Below, piece by piece: positions 17,069-25,693 of a stretch of DNA of 64,000 nt (the stretch's first letter is position 1; every line of letters begins with the position of its first letter). This stretch comes from Lacisediminihabitans sp040549465 (GTDB taxonomy: Bacteria > Actinomycetota > Actinomycetes > Actinomycetales > Microbacteriaceae). The translations under genes and the position numbers were made by a program. The notes under the pieces were generated by a model, which worked only from the letters and a program-made list of their open reading frames with translations, made no database searches and was not told the DNA's origin. The stretch covers positions 62,001 through 126,000 of the forward strand of contig NZ_JBEPTL010000003.1 of the NCBI RefSeq assembly GCF_040549465.1, read 5' to 3'.

Positions 17069-17844
17069 GAGGCAACTGCATCCTTGCGGCTGGAAGAAAT
17101 GGAACCCGAGATGGCCCGAATCGTCCTTCTCGGCAAATGTCGAGCGAACCAGATGAGCACTCGGTAACGAAGAGTAGGTATGGAAATCACCTTGCCTTTA
17201 TCTGCGTCACGCAAACACGCTCGCACTAGTGGTTCGGCGTCGAGCCACAGAGCGTTTGGAATACTGCTGGAACGGATGCCGGCACGTTGATGGAACTCTG
17301 TGCGCACCCACCCGGGGCAGAGCGTCGTGACGCCGACGCCCGTACCTCGAAGTTCGACGGCGAGACCTTCGCTGAACGAAGTCACCCACGACTTGATGGC
17401 GGAGTAGCTCCCCATGGTGATGAATCCGGCGGTACTCGACACATTGATTATTCTGCCGTGTCCGCGGGTGCGCATTCCTCGCGCCGCCGCGCCGGACAGC
17501 ACGAGCACCGCGCGACACATCACGTCGAAGGCGCGGTCGTGCACCGCGACATCCGGATCCGCCAGCTTGCTGTGCACGCCGAACCCGGCGTTGTTCACGA
17601 GCAGGTCGATCGGTCGCTCCGGGTCTTCGAGACGAGCGGCCACCATGCTGACGGCGTCGCGATCGCTGAGATCCGCGCTGATTATTTCGACCGACCTTCC
17701 GCTGGCGCGCAGTTCTGCCGCCATCGCTTCGAGCCTGTCGGTGGACCTCGCGACGAGCACGAGATCGTCCCCTCGCGCGGCGATAGCTCTGGCGAACGCG
17801 GCACCTATGCCCGACGTTCCTCCGGTCACGAGAGCAACACCCAT
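17065..17844 (-). CDS. SDR, candidate acyl/alkyl-dihydroxyacetone-phosphate reductase
   Basis: The 259-residue classical SDR starts MGVALVTGGTSGIGAAFARA with an intact TGxxxGIG. It has LLVNNAGFG, NVSSTAGF and the catalytic YSAIKS, and a hydrophobic/basic C-terminus (YRVLIWFARHLPRRTI) that could associate with membrane. It is the first gene of the coupled operon SDR-plsC-AGPS. In known ether-lipid synthesis an NADPH-dependent SDR reduces alkyl-DHAP to 1-alkyl-glycerol-3-phosphate, so this role is inferred from context rather than from a specific motif. It is divergent from the ferritin-like gene across a 75-base shared promoter region. Confidence 0.8.
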   Translation of the reverse strand: MGVALVTGGTSGIGAAFARAIAARGDDLVLVARSTDRLEAMAAELRASGRSVEIISADLSDRDAVSMVAARLEDPERPIDLLVNNAGFGVHSKLADPDVAVHDRAFDVMCRAVLVLSGAAARGMRTRGHGRIINVSSTAGFITMGSYSAIKSWVTSFSEGLAVELRGTGVGVTTLCPGWVRTEFHQRAGIRSSSIPNALWLDAEPLVRACLRDADKGKVISIPTLRYRVLIWFARHLPRRTIRAISGSISSSRKDAVAS

Positions 17845-17919
17845 GGCACTTACGATACGGTGCTATCAGGTACTCCGCGCACCTGCCCACTTTTCCGTGC
17901 CACCAAGGTTTGAGTTTTC

Positions 17920-18756
17920 ATGACCATGAATGATGAGACCATTGCGGCGACAGACCGCACAGCCGGCTTCAATGTGAAGGACTTCGCCCGCACTGCGCGC
18001 GGCAACCATCGCGCGGACTTGCAGTTGGCGGAATACTCCGATAGGCCGCTCTCAGCCGACACCCTCAACCTGGTGCGCTATCTCGGCCAGCTCGAGAGTG
18101 CCACCATGCAGCATCTGCGCAACGTGTTGGTCACCGCCACCCACAAAGATGCCCGCGTCACCGCGTTCCTGGTGACCTGGGCGTTCGAGAAGTTCTGGCT
18201 GGCCGACGCACTCGAAGCCGTGCTCGAAGCCAACGGTGTTCCAGGCATCACCAGAGAATGGGCCACCTCCGAGAAGCGCCGCCGACCGATGTCCGAGGCT
18301 GCAGAGCGCCGAGGACCGATCTCGCGCGCGATCTCCGGGATCATCATCGGCACCCCGATCGTGGCGGTGCACATGACCATCGGGCTGGTCGACGAATGGA
18401 TAACCCGAGCGGCATATAAGCACCTCTCCGAATCGGCGGGGAGTGCAGCACTCGCCTCGACCCTCGAGATGGTGCTTGATGTGAAACAACGCCACTCGCT
18501 CTTCTTCGATGACGAATCTCGTCGCCGTCTCAGCTTGTCGCCGAAAGCCGTACGGCTGACCCGCAAAGCGTTGAGCGGCGCAGCCTGGCCCCTCGGCGCC
18601 ATCGATCGTTCCGACGACGACCGCTCCTTCTTCGAACAATTCACCTTCGGAGGGTCGGAAGGCCACGCCCGTGCCGCAGCGATCGGGGCGGCCGTCGCCA
18701 CCCTGCCGGGCATCGGCAATGATGTCGCCGCGACGATCACTGCGCGGCTCGGCTGA
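17920..18756 (+). CDS. ferritin-like four-helix protein lacking several metal ligands
   Basis: The 278-residue helical protein aligns by eye with the second ferritin-like protein of this locus: shared THK, FEKFW/REEFWH, VAVHM, DEW/NEW, RH and C-terminal LPGIGND/LPGMQG. In the paralogue the six likely diiron ligands are E45, E77, H80, E141, E171 and H174. Here the equivalent positions are E59, K91, L94, E159, K189 and H192, so three ligands are lost. It is probably a non-catalytic partner or scaffold. Its stop overlaps the start of the acyl-CoA reductase gene (TGATG). The ATG at 17920 is the first start after the divergent promoter. Confidence 0.75.
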   Translation: MTMNDETIAATDRTAGFNVKDFARTARGNHRADLQLAEYSDRPLSADTLNLVRYLGQLESATMQHLRNVLVTATHKDARVTAFLVTWAFEKFWLADALEAVLEANGVPGITREWATSEKRRRPMSEAAERRGPISRAISGIIIGTPIVAVHMTIGLVDEWITRAAYKHLSESAGSAALASTLEMVLDVKQRHSLFFDDESRRRLSLSPKAVRLTRKALSGAAWPLGAIDRSDDDRSFFEQFTFGGSEGHARAAAIGAAVATLPGIGNDVAATITARLG

Positions 18757-21068
18757 TGGCGCGCAAGGCGACCACCTTCGATCTCGGCGGTGCGCACGTC
18801 CTCCTGACCGGAGCGACGGGTTTCGTGGGCCAGGCAGTGCTTGAGCGGCTCATTACTGCGCATCCGAAAACCACGGTGTCACTGCTGGTGCGGCCGAAGG
18901 GCAGTGCGAGTGGCGAGGACAGGCTTCGCACTCTGCTTCGCAAGCCGGTGTTTCGCGTGTGGCGTGAGAAGGTCGGCGACGAGGAAGTGGAGCGGGTGGC
19001 GCGCGAGCGCCTGCGGGTCATCGAGGGCGACCTTGGCACCGTCTCCGGGCTTCCCTCGGATATCGACATCGTCATCCACGGTGCCTCGACGGTGTCTTTC
19101 GACCCGCCAATCGACCAGGCATTCGACACGAATGTCGGCGGGGCCATCGGTCTTTACGGTGCTCTGGCGGCGAGCGGGAGCAAACCGCATGTCGTGCACG
19201 TCTCCACCGCCTACGTCGGTGGAATCCGCAAGGGAATCGTGCCGGAGGCGAGCCTCGAGCACGAGGTGGACTGGCGCGCGGAGTACGAGGCCGCCAAGGA
19301 CGCCCGCAACAGGGTCCAGATGGCCTCCAGGCAGCCGGAGACGCTTCGGAAGTTCATCACGGATGCACGTGCGCACCATGGCAAAGAAGGCCCTCAGGCG
19401 GTCTCCAAGGCCGCGGAGGCAACTCGCGTGGAGTGGGTGCAGAGCCGACTTGTTGACTACGGCCGCACTCGCGCTGAAAGCCTCGGCTGGACCGATGTCT
19501 ACACGCTGACCAAGGCGTTCTCCGAGAGGGCAGCGGAAGAGCTCTGGGCCGCCACCGGGCACCAGCTGTCCATCGTGCGTCCCGCCATCATCGAAAGTTC
19601 GCTGCACCATCCGTATCCCGGCTGGATCGATGGCTTCAAGGTCGCCGATCCGCTGATTCTCGCTTACGGCCGCGGCATGCTTCCGGAGTTTCCCGGGCTT
19701 CCCGACAGCGTTCTCGACGTCATCCCCGTCGACTACGTGGTGAACGTGATCCTCGCGGCAGCCGCTACCCCGACCCCGGCGGGGGAAACCCGATACTTCC
19801 ATGTGAGTTCCGGCGCGAGCAATCCGCTGCCGTTCCATCGCATGTTCCAGAATGTGAACCAGTTCTTCCTGGAGAACCCGATGCCCAAAGAGGGCGAGGG
19901 GCATATTCTCGTGCCCACCTGGAAGTTCCCCGGCGGCAGGAAGATCGAGCGTTCGCTGCTGCTTAAGGAGAAGCTCAACAACCAACAGGGTCGACTGATC
20001 GAGCGACTGCCGTCCACCGCCAGAACGCGCAAGTGGATCGCGACGGTGCAGCAGAACAGCCACGACCTCGAGTCGCTGCGCACGTTCACCAACCTCTATC
20101 GCGCCTACGTGCAGACCGAGATCATCTTCGATGACCGCCGCACCAGGGAGCTTCACGCATCCCTGCCCGCCGCCCTCAAGGCGGATCGCGGTTTCGACGT
20201 CGAAGAGATCGACTGGGAGGACTACTTCCAGCGCGTGCATTTCCCATCGATCACCGCGATGACGCATGCGTTCACGAAGCGCAAACAGTCCAACGAGAAG
20301 ACTGCCGCGAAGGCACTCCCTGAGCGTTCGGACGTGATCGCAGTCTTCGACTTCGAGGGAACCGTCATCGACTCGAACATCGTCGAGCAGTACCTCTGGG
20401 TGCGTTCGGCCGGTTATCGCAAGGCCGCGTGGCCTGGCGAGGCCATCAGCCTGCTGACCACGCTGCCGCGCTACCTTCGGGCCGAGCGTCGCGACCGTGG
20501 CGAGTTCATCCGCCTGTTCCTTCGTCGTTATCGCGGGATGCCGAGCGCACGCCTGCAGAAGGTCGTTTCTCGCGGGTACAGCGAACTGATGCTCCGCCGG
20601 ATCATGCCGGAGGCCGTCGAACGCATCCGAGCCCACCGCGCTGCCGGCCACCGCACCGTGCTGGTGAGCGGCTCGATCGGGATTCTCATCGAGCCGATCG
20701 CCGGACTCTTCGACGAGGTCGTCGCCGGAACGATGCACGAACGCAACGGTGTGCTCACCGGCTACCTCGCCAAACCGCCGCTGGTGGACGAGGCGCGTGC
20801 GGCCTGGCTGCGCCAGTATGCGGAGACCCACGGCATCGACCTGTCGAAGTCCTACGGCTATGGCGACAGCCATTCCGACCTGGTCTGGCTCGAGTTGCTG
20901 GGAAATCCCCATGCGATCAACCCCGACACCAATCTGTCCAAGGAAGCACAACGAAGACGGTGGAGTATCGAAGACTGGAAGCGTGGCGCACACGGCCTCG
21001 CAAATGGTGTGAGTATTTCAGATAGGCAGAATTCGCTGGACGAAGCTTCGAAGGGAGCGAAGGAGTAG
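18756..21068 (+). CDS. fatty acyl-CoA reductase fused to HAD-IB phosphatase-like domain
   Basis: The 770-residue protein has two domains. Residues about 10-400 form a Male-sterility/NAD-binding_4 reductase with GATGFVG at 19-25, HVSTAYVGG and catalytic Y249-x3-K253 (YTLTK), which reduces acyl-CoA to fatty aldehyde or alcohol. Residues about 525-745 form a HAD-IB hydrolase with VFDFEGTVIDSN (Asp532 nucleophile, Glu534 where Asp is usual), VLVSGS and GDSHSDLVWLE (Asp704, Asp708). Fatty alcohol is the co-substrate of alkylglycerone-phosphate synthase, encoded across the divergent promoter. The start overlaps the previous gene, and the ferritin-like gene follows after 28 bases. The HAD substrate is unknown. 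Confidence 0.85.
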   Translation: MARKATTFDLGGAHVLLTGATGFVGQAVLERLITAHPKTTVSLLVRPKGSASGEDRLRTLLRKPVFRVWREKVGDEEVERVARERLRVIEGDLGTVSGLPSDIDIVIHGASTVSFDPPIDQAFDTNVGGAIGLYGALAASGSKPHVVHVSTAYVGGIRKGIVPEASLEHEVDWRAEYEAAKDARNRVQMASRQPETLRKFITDARAHHGKEGPQAVSKAAEATRVEWVQSRLVDYGRTRAESLGWTDVYTLTKAFSERAAEELWAATGHQLSIVRPAIIESSLHHPYPGWIDGFKVADPLILAYGRGMLPEFPGLPDSVLDVIPVDYVVNVILAAAATPTPAGETRYFHVSSGASNPLPFHRMFQNVNQFFLENPMPKEGEGHILVPTWKFPGGRKIERSLLLKEKLNNQQGRLIERLPSTARTRKWIATVQQNSHDLESLRTFTNLYRAYVQTEIIFDDRRTRELHASLPAALKADRGFDVEEIDWEDYFQRVHFPSITAMTHAFTKRKQSNEKTAAKALPERSDVIAVFDFEGTVIDSNIVEQYLWVRSAGYRKAAWPGEAISLLTTLPRYLRAERRDRGEFIRLFLRRYRGMPSARLQKVVSRGYSELMLRRIMPEAVERIRAHRAAGHRTVLVSGSIGILIEPIAGLFDEVVAGTMHERNGVLTGYLAKPPLVDEARAAWLRQYAETHGIDLSKSYGYGDSHSDLVWLELLGNPHAINPDTNLSKEAQRRRWSIEDWKRGAHGLANGVSISDRQNSLDEASKGAKE

Positions 21069-21096
21069 GCGCCACGGCCCCCACCCCTCAACAGGC

Positions 21097-21891
21097 ATGG
21101 CATTCGACGTAGACAAATACACCGCGACCTCGGTCAGCGTGAACTGGGACGATCTCGATTTCGAGCAGTTCCGTACCGAGCCGTTGCCGGAGTCCTCACT
21201 GCGCACGCTGCGCTACATGGCGGATGTCGAGTACCACACGGTCTGCTACACCCGCGACCTGCTCACCACCCCCTCCCACAAGGAGAAGGACGTCAGCGCG
21301 TTCATGACCATGTGGAACCGCGAGGAGTTCTGGCACGGTGAAGCTCTCGCTGCGGTGCTCGGCGTGCATGGCATCACTGTCGACTACGACGAACTGAAGG
21401 CCAACCGCCTCAAGCTGGGCTGGAAAGACCGCCTCGACCCAATCAAACAGTCGGTGGGCGGCAAGCTCGTCGGCATGGACTTCGTGGCGGTGCACATGGC
21501 TTGGGGGGCCGCCAACGAGTGGTCAGCCATCACCGCATACAACCGCATGGCAGAGTTGGAAGAGAACCCGGTGCTCGCCGAGTTGCTGCGCCGGATCGCG
21601 AAGCAGGAGGCGCGCCACGTGGCGTTCTACACCTCCCAGGCCCGTGATCGCCTGGCCAAGAGTAAGAAAGCCCAGGTGATCGCCCGCTTCGCCCTGAAGA
21701 AATTCTGGGCGCCTGTCGGTTCGAGCATCATGGAGAAGACCGAGGTCGTCCACGTGATGAATCACCTGATGAGCGGCGCTGAGGGTCGCGCCGCCGCGCG
21801 CAAGATCGACAGCCACATCGCTGGGCTTCCCGGCATGCAGGGCCTGACCATCGTCGAAGACTCGCTCAACGGCCTCGGGGTAGCGGCTTAG
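21097..21891 (+). CDS. ferritin-like diiron protein, candidate lipid desaturase/oxygenase
   Basis: The 264-residue all-helical protein has a complete diiron ligand set readable by eye: E45 (DVEYH), E77-x2-H80 (EEFWH), E141 (NEW) and E171-x2-H174 (EARH). This is the four-carboxylate, two-histidine pattern of ferritin-like oxidases and acyl-ACP desaturases. It is the last gene of the plus-strand half of the locus. In the context of alkyl-lipid synthesis it may introduce a double bond into an acyl or alkyl chain. That is inference, because no substrate motif is visible. It is the likely active partner of the ligand-depleted paralogue encoded two genes upstream. Confidence 0.78.
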   Translation: MAFDVDKYTATSVSVNWDDLDFEQFRTEPLPESSLRTLRYMADVEYHTVCYTRDLLTTPSHKEKDVSAFMTMWNREEFWHGEALAAVLGVHGITVDYDELKANRLKLGWKDRLDPIKQSVGGKLVGMDFVAVHMAWGAANEWSAITAYNRMAELEENPVLAELLRRIAKQEARHVAFYTSQARDRLAKSKKAQVIARFALKKFWAPVGSSIMEKTEVVHVMNHLMSGAEGRAAARKIDSHIAGLPGMQGLTIVEDSLNGLGVAA

Positions 21892-22002
21892 GTCCTCGGA
21901 CGCTGGCAGGACGCTCTCGCACCGGTGGCGATCGCAAACGAAGTTCAGGCGGATGCTCGTGCCGCACTGCCGACGCATGATTTTGCCCGTACGCTCGAAT
22001 AC

Positions 22003-22812
22003 GTGACTACGACGATCCCCACCCCCTACGAGGATCTGCTCCGCGAGACGCTCGAACAGGGCAGCGTGAAGTCAGACCGTACGGGTACCGGCACGAGAAG
22101 TGTCTTCGGGCGCCAGCTGCGCTTCGACCTGAGCAAGGGCTTTCCCCTCATTACCACCAAGAGGGTGCACTTCCGATCGGTCGTCTACGAACTTCTCTGG
22201 TTCCTGCGCGGCGAAGGCAACGCGACCTGGCTGCAAGACCAAGGCGTGACCATTTGGGACGAATGGGCGGATGCCGACGGTGACCTCGGTCCCGTTTATG
22301 GCGTGCAGTGGCGATCATGGCCGACCCCTTCCGGTGAGCACATCGATCAGATTTCCGAGGTCATCCAGGCCATCAGGACCAATCCAGATTCGCGGCGTCT
22401 CATCGTCTCGGCCTGGAATGTTGCGGACATCCCGAACATGGCTCTCGCTCCGTGCCACGCGCTGTTCCAGTTCTACGTCGCCGACGGCAAGCTCTCCTGC
22501 CAGCTCTACCAGCGCAGCGCGGACCTCTTCCTCGGCGTGCCGTTCAACATCGCGAGCTACGCGCTCCTCACGCATATGGTCGCTGCGCAGACCGGCCTCG
22601 AGGTCGGGGACTTCGTCTGGACCGGCGGTGACTGCCACATCTACGATAACCACGTCGAGCAGGTGACGGAACAGCTGAGCCGCGACCCCTATCCCGCTCC
22701 GCAGCTGAGGATCACGAGGGAGCGTGCGAGCGTCTTCGACTACGAGTTCGAGGACTTCGAAGTGGTCGACTACGTGCACCACCCGGCGATCAAGGCACCC
22801 GTCGCGGTATGA
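22003..22812 (+). CDS. thyA: thymidylate synthase
   Basis: ThyA methylates dUMP to dTMP using methylene-tetrahydrofolate. Signature blocks are SDRTGTGTRSVFG, FPLITTKRVHFRSVVYELLWF, the active site ALAPCHALFQFYV, QRSADLFLGVPFNIASYALL and GGDCHIYDNH, ending in HPAIKAPVAV. The GTG at 22003 gives a 269-residue protein of normal size. The same frame has an upstream GTG at 21925 adding 26 unconserved residues, and neither start has a strong ribosome-binding site. It overlaps folA by four bases. Confidence 0.97.
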   Translation: MTTTIPTPYEDLLRETLEQGSVKSDRTGTGTRSVFGRQLRFDLSKGFPLITTKRVHFRSVVYELLWFLRGEGNATWLQDQGVTIWDEWADADGDLGPVYGVQWRSWPTPSGEHIDQISEVIQAIRTNPDSRRLIVSAWNVADIPNMALAPCHALFQFYVADGKLSCQLYQRSADLFLGVPFNIASYALLTHMVAAQTGLEVGDFVWTGGDCHIYDNHVEQVTEQLSRDPYPAPQLRITRERASVFDYEFEDFEVVDYVHHPAIKAPVAV

Positions 22813-23297
22813 GTGTTGCGCTCATCTGGGCTGAAGCGCACGAAGGAGTCATCGGTCGTGACGGGGAGATCCCGTGGCACATTCCCGAAGACCTGGCGCA
22901 CTTCAAGGAACTGACCGGCAGCGGCGTCGTCGTGATGGGGCGTCGCACCTGGGATTCGATTCCTGAGCGTTTTCGGCCGCTGCCGGGGCGTCGCAATATC
23001 GTCGTCACCAGGCAGCTCGACTGGACGGCGCCCGGTGCGGAGGTCGTCCACTCGATCGACGAGCGGCTGTTCGCGGGTCTGCCCGACGATGTCTGGGTGA
23101 TGGGCGGTGGCGAGATCTATCGCCAATCCCTGCCTTTCGCGTCACGTCTCGAGGTCACCGAGGTCGATCTCGAGGTGGAAGGGAAGACCGTGGCACCCTC
23201 CATCGACGATTCCTGGCAGCGCACGCAGGATCCGATCAATGGGTGGCATCTGTCCCGCACCGGAACCCTCTACCGCTTCGCGAGTTTCCGGCGCTGA
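22809..23297 (+). CDS. folA: dihydrofolate reductase
   Basis: FolA reduces dihydrofolate produced by ThyA back to tetrahydrofolate. The 162-residue protein shows ALIWAEAHEGVIGRDGEIPW, the helix LAHFKELT, VVVMGRRTWDSIPERFRPLPGR, VWVMGGGEIYRQSL and a TEVDLE block, all typical. The ATG overlaps the thyA stop (ATGA), so the two enzymes of the thymidylate cycle are translationally coupled. It is convergent with the ATPase gene that follows. Confidence 0.97.
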   Translation: MSVALIWAEAHEGVIGRDGEIPWHIPEDLAHFKELTGSGVVVMGRRTWDSIPERFRPLPGRRNIVVTRQLDWTAPGAEVVHSIDERLFAGLPDDVWVMGGGEIYRQSLPFASRLEVTEVDLEVEGKTVAPSIDDSWQRTQDPINGWHLSRTGTLYRFASFRR

Positions 23298-23310
23298 TCG
23301 TCGGCACGCT

Positions 23311-24027
23311 CTACAACTGTCGGAGGTATCGCTCGGGAGAATCGAGGAAGTTCCGCCAGTTGGTGATGAGATCGAGATCACCCCAGCCGCTTCGGCGGAG
23401 TCCCCATTCGCCGACTTCGTAGATTTCGGCACCCGCGAGCGCCGCAAGTACGGGGGAGTGGGTCGACATCACCACCTGCGATCTACCCGTGGACAGCAGT
23501 TCGGTCAGGATTCCCAGCAGTGCGAGGCATCCGGCGAAGGACAGCGCCGACTCCGGCTCGTCGAGAAGCCAGAGACCCGGGCCGCGGAACCGGTCGACGG
23601 TGAGGCCGATGAAGGATTCCCCGTGGGACATCTCGTGGAATGCGACATCGTGTCCGCTCGGATTGTGTTCGAGGTAGGTGAACAGTCCATGCATGGTCTC
23701 GGCTCGCAGAAAGTAGCCTCGCTTGGAGGCTCCGGCATTGCGCACCAGTTGCAGGTGATCGCCGAGCTCGGATTCGGTGGAGCGTGTGCGGTGATTGGCC
23801 CCGGTCGATCCACCCTCCGGCGAGAGCCCGTAGGCCATCGCGATACCCTCGACCAGCGTGGATTTGCCGGAACCGTTCTCGCCGACGAAGACCGTAGCAG
23901 CGCCGAGAACCAGGCCATTGTCGAGCACCTGCCTCACCGGCGGAAGGGTGGCTGGCCAGACATCGCGGTCCATCAGATTCAGCGGGTGCTCATCCAGGCG
24001 GCGAATCGGATACCTATCGAGCTGCAT
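23311..24027 (-). CDS. AAA/ABC-type ATPase, stand-alone
   Basis: This 238-residue soluble ATPase has Walker A GENGSGKST near residue 48, a signature-like MSHGESF, Walker B GLWLLDEPESALS and the His-switch VMSTHSPVLAAL. The layout matches the compact AAA_23/RecF-SMC-like ATPases rather than a transporter subunit, and no permease lies next to it. It is convergent with folA (13 bases) and lies just downstream of the truncated acetyl-CoA synthetase on the same strand. The role is unknown. Similar ATPases occur in DNA-repair and defence settings, but nothing nearby supports one choice. Confidence 0.75.
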   Translation of the reverse strand: MQLDRYPIRRLDEHPLNLMDRDVWPATLPPVRQVLDNGLVLGAATVFVGENGSGKSTLVEGIAMAYGLSPEGGSTGANHRTRSTESELGDHLQLVRNAGASKRGYFLRAETMHGLFTYLEHNPSGHDVAFHEMSHGESFIGLTVDRFRGPGLWLLDEPESALSFAGCLALLGILTELLSTGRSQVVMSTHSPVLAALAGAEIYEVGEWGLRRSGWGDLDLITNWRNFLDSPERYLRQL

Positions 24028-24054
24028 TCCGCCATTCTCGCAGGCCCCGCCGAC

Positions 24055-25354
24055 CTACAGTATGCGATCCTCGAGGATCTCTCGGATGCGCATCGGCACC
24101 GTCTCGTCCTGTAGAGAGGTTGTGTCGCCGAGAGCGCGACCGTCGACCAGGTCGCCGAGCAGTCGTCGCATGATCTTGCCTGAGCGGGTTTTCGGCAGGT
24201 CGGGAACGATCACCACCTCGCGAGGCTTCGCGATCGCACCGATCTCGTGGGAGACATGTGCGCGCAGGAGGGCTGACAGTTCACCCTCGAGTTCGCGCCA
24301 GGTCTCCAGGTCGGCCGCCTGCTCCGCCGAGATACTGCGTGACGGGATCACGAAGGCCGTGATCGCTTCACCGGTTCGGGGATCGCTGACCCCGACCACG
24401 CCCGTCTCACCGACCGAGGGATGCGCGACCAGAGCCGACTCGATCTCGATGGTGGAGAATCGATGACCTGAGACGTTAATCACATCGTCAACCCGACCGA
24501 GGAGCCAGATGTATCCGTCGTCGTCGTATTTCGCACCGTCGCCGGCGAAGAAATAGCCGCGGGAGGCGTACTTCTTCCAATAGGAATCCCGATAGCGCTC
24601 GGGATTTCCCCAGACGGTGCGTGCCATCGAAGGCCAGGTTCCGTCGATCACGAGATAGCCGCCGGAACCCTTCGGCACCTGTTCGCCATCCTCGTCCACG
24701 ATGCGCACGGACAGGCCAGGAAGGGCGTGGGTGGCGGAACCGGGCTTCAGCGTCGTGACGCCGGGGAACGGCGCGACAATGGCCGAGCCGGTCTCCGACT
24801 GCCACCAGGTATCCACCACCGGAGCGCTGCCGGCGCCGATGTTATCCCGGAACCACATCCAGGCCTCGGGGTTGATTGGCTCGCCGACCGAGCCGAGGAG
24901 ACGGATGCTGGAGAGATCCCAGGTCGCAGGGATGCCATCAGGGAACCAGGTCATGAACGTGCGGATCAGCGTCGGTGCTGTGTAGTACGTGGTCACGCCG
25001 TAGCGCTCCATGATTTCGAAGTGGCGACCAGCGTGCGGGGTGTCAGGCGTTCCTTCGTAGATCACGGACCTGGCGCCGTTGGAGAAGGGACCGTAGAGCA
25101 CGTAAGTGTGGGCGGTCACCCAGGCAAGGTCGGCCGTGCACCAGTACACGTCGCTGTCTTTGGCGTCGAAGACCGCCCAGTGGCTCCAGGACGCCTGCAC
25201 GAGATAGCCGCCTGCGGTGTGGACCAAACCTTTCGGCTTACCCGTGGTTCCCGAGGTGTAGATGATGAAGAGTGGCGTCTCGGAGTCGAAGAACTCCGGC
25301 TCGTGGATGTCGGATGCGGTCTCGACGACATCGTGCCACCAGACATCGCGGCCC
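24055..25354 (-). pseudogene. acs: acetyl-CoA synthetase, N-terminally truncated
   Basis: The frame is open on the minus strand from about 25354 down to the stop and encodes about 430 C-terminal residues of an acetate-CoA ligase. Visible blocks are GRDVWWHDVVE, the ATP loop YTSGTTGKPKGLVH, DTWWQSETG, FFAGDGAKYDDDGYIWLLGR and the acetylation-site motif KTRSGKIMRR. A full Acs has about 650 residues, so roughly 215 N-terminal residues and the native start are missing. Homology ends abruptly where a MarR fragment begins on the other strand. The shorter TTG-initiated frame from 25227 could still be translated but would lack the phosphate-binding loop. The gene is almost certainly inactive. Confidence 0.85.
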
Positions 25355-25355
25355 C

Positions 25356-25604
25356 CTGATGAGCCAACTCGACCGACTCGAAGAGCAGGGCCTCATCGTC
25401 CGCCTCCCGGACCCCCGCGACCGCCGTGCTCGCATTCCTGGACTCACCACGATAGGAAACAAGCGTCGCGCCCAGGTCGCTAATGCCAGCGACGAGGCCG
25501 AGAAAGAGGCGCTGAGCCGCTTCACCGCAGACGACATTCACACGTTCCGCCGGATCCTCGTAGAACTCATCGGCGACAGCGCAGATCCCGGCTCGTGCCT
25601 TTGA
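25356..25604 (+). pseudogene. MarR-family regulator, C-terminal fragment
   Basis: The frame encodes LMSQLDRLEEQGLIVRLPDP, then DRRARIPGLTTIGNKRRAQV, which is the recognition-helix end, wing and dimerisation helix of a MarR protein. It ends normally at TGA (25602-25604). The N-terminal half of the helix-turn-helix is missing because the sequence switches directly to acs coding sequence on the opposite strand. Both genes were therefore cut by the same rearrangement. Confidence 0.75.
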
Positions 25605-25693
25605 CCGAAAACCGATGCCAGTCCAACAGGCCATAGCCAAGACCGGTTGGCCGAGGTCACATCGACGATGCGCACCCGATCGACATGGAACCT

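Noticed and set aside
18879..20993. 704-codon open frame on the minus strand
   Set aside because: It is antisense to the acyl-CoA reductase-HAD gene, whose motifs are unmistakable; the mirror frame has the His/Arg/Gly-rich composition typical of GC-rich shadows.
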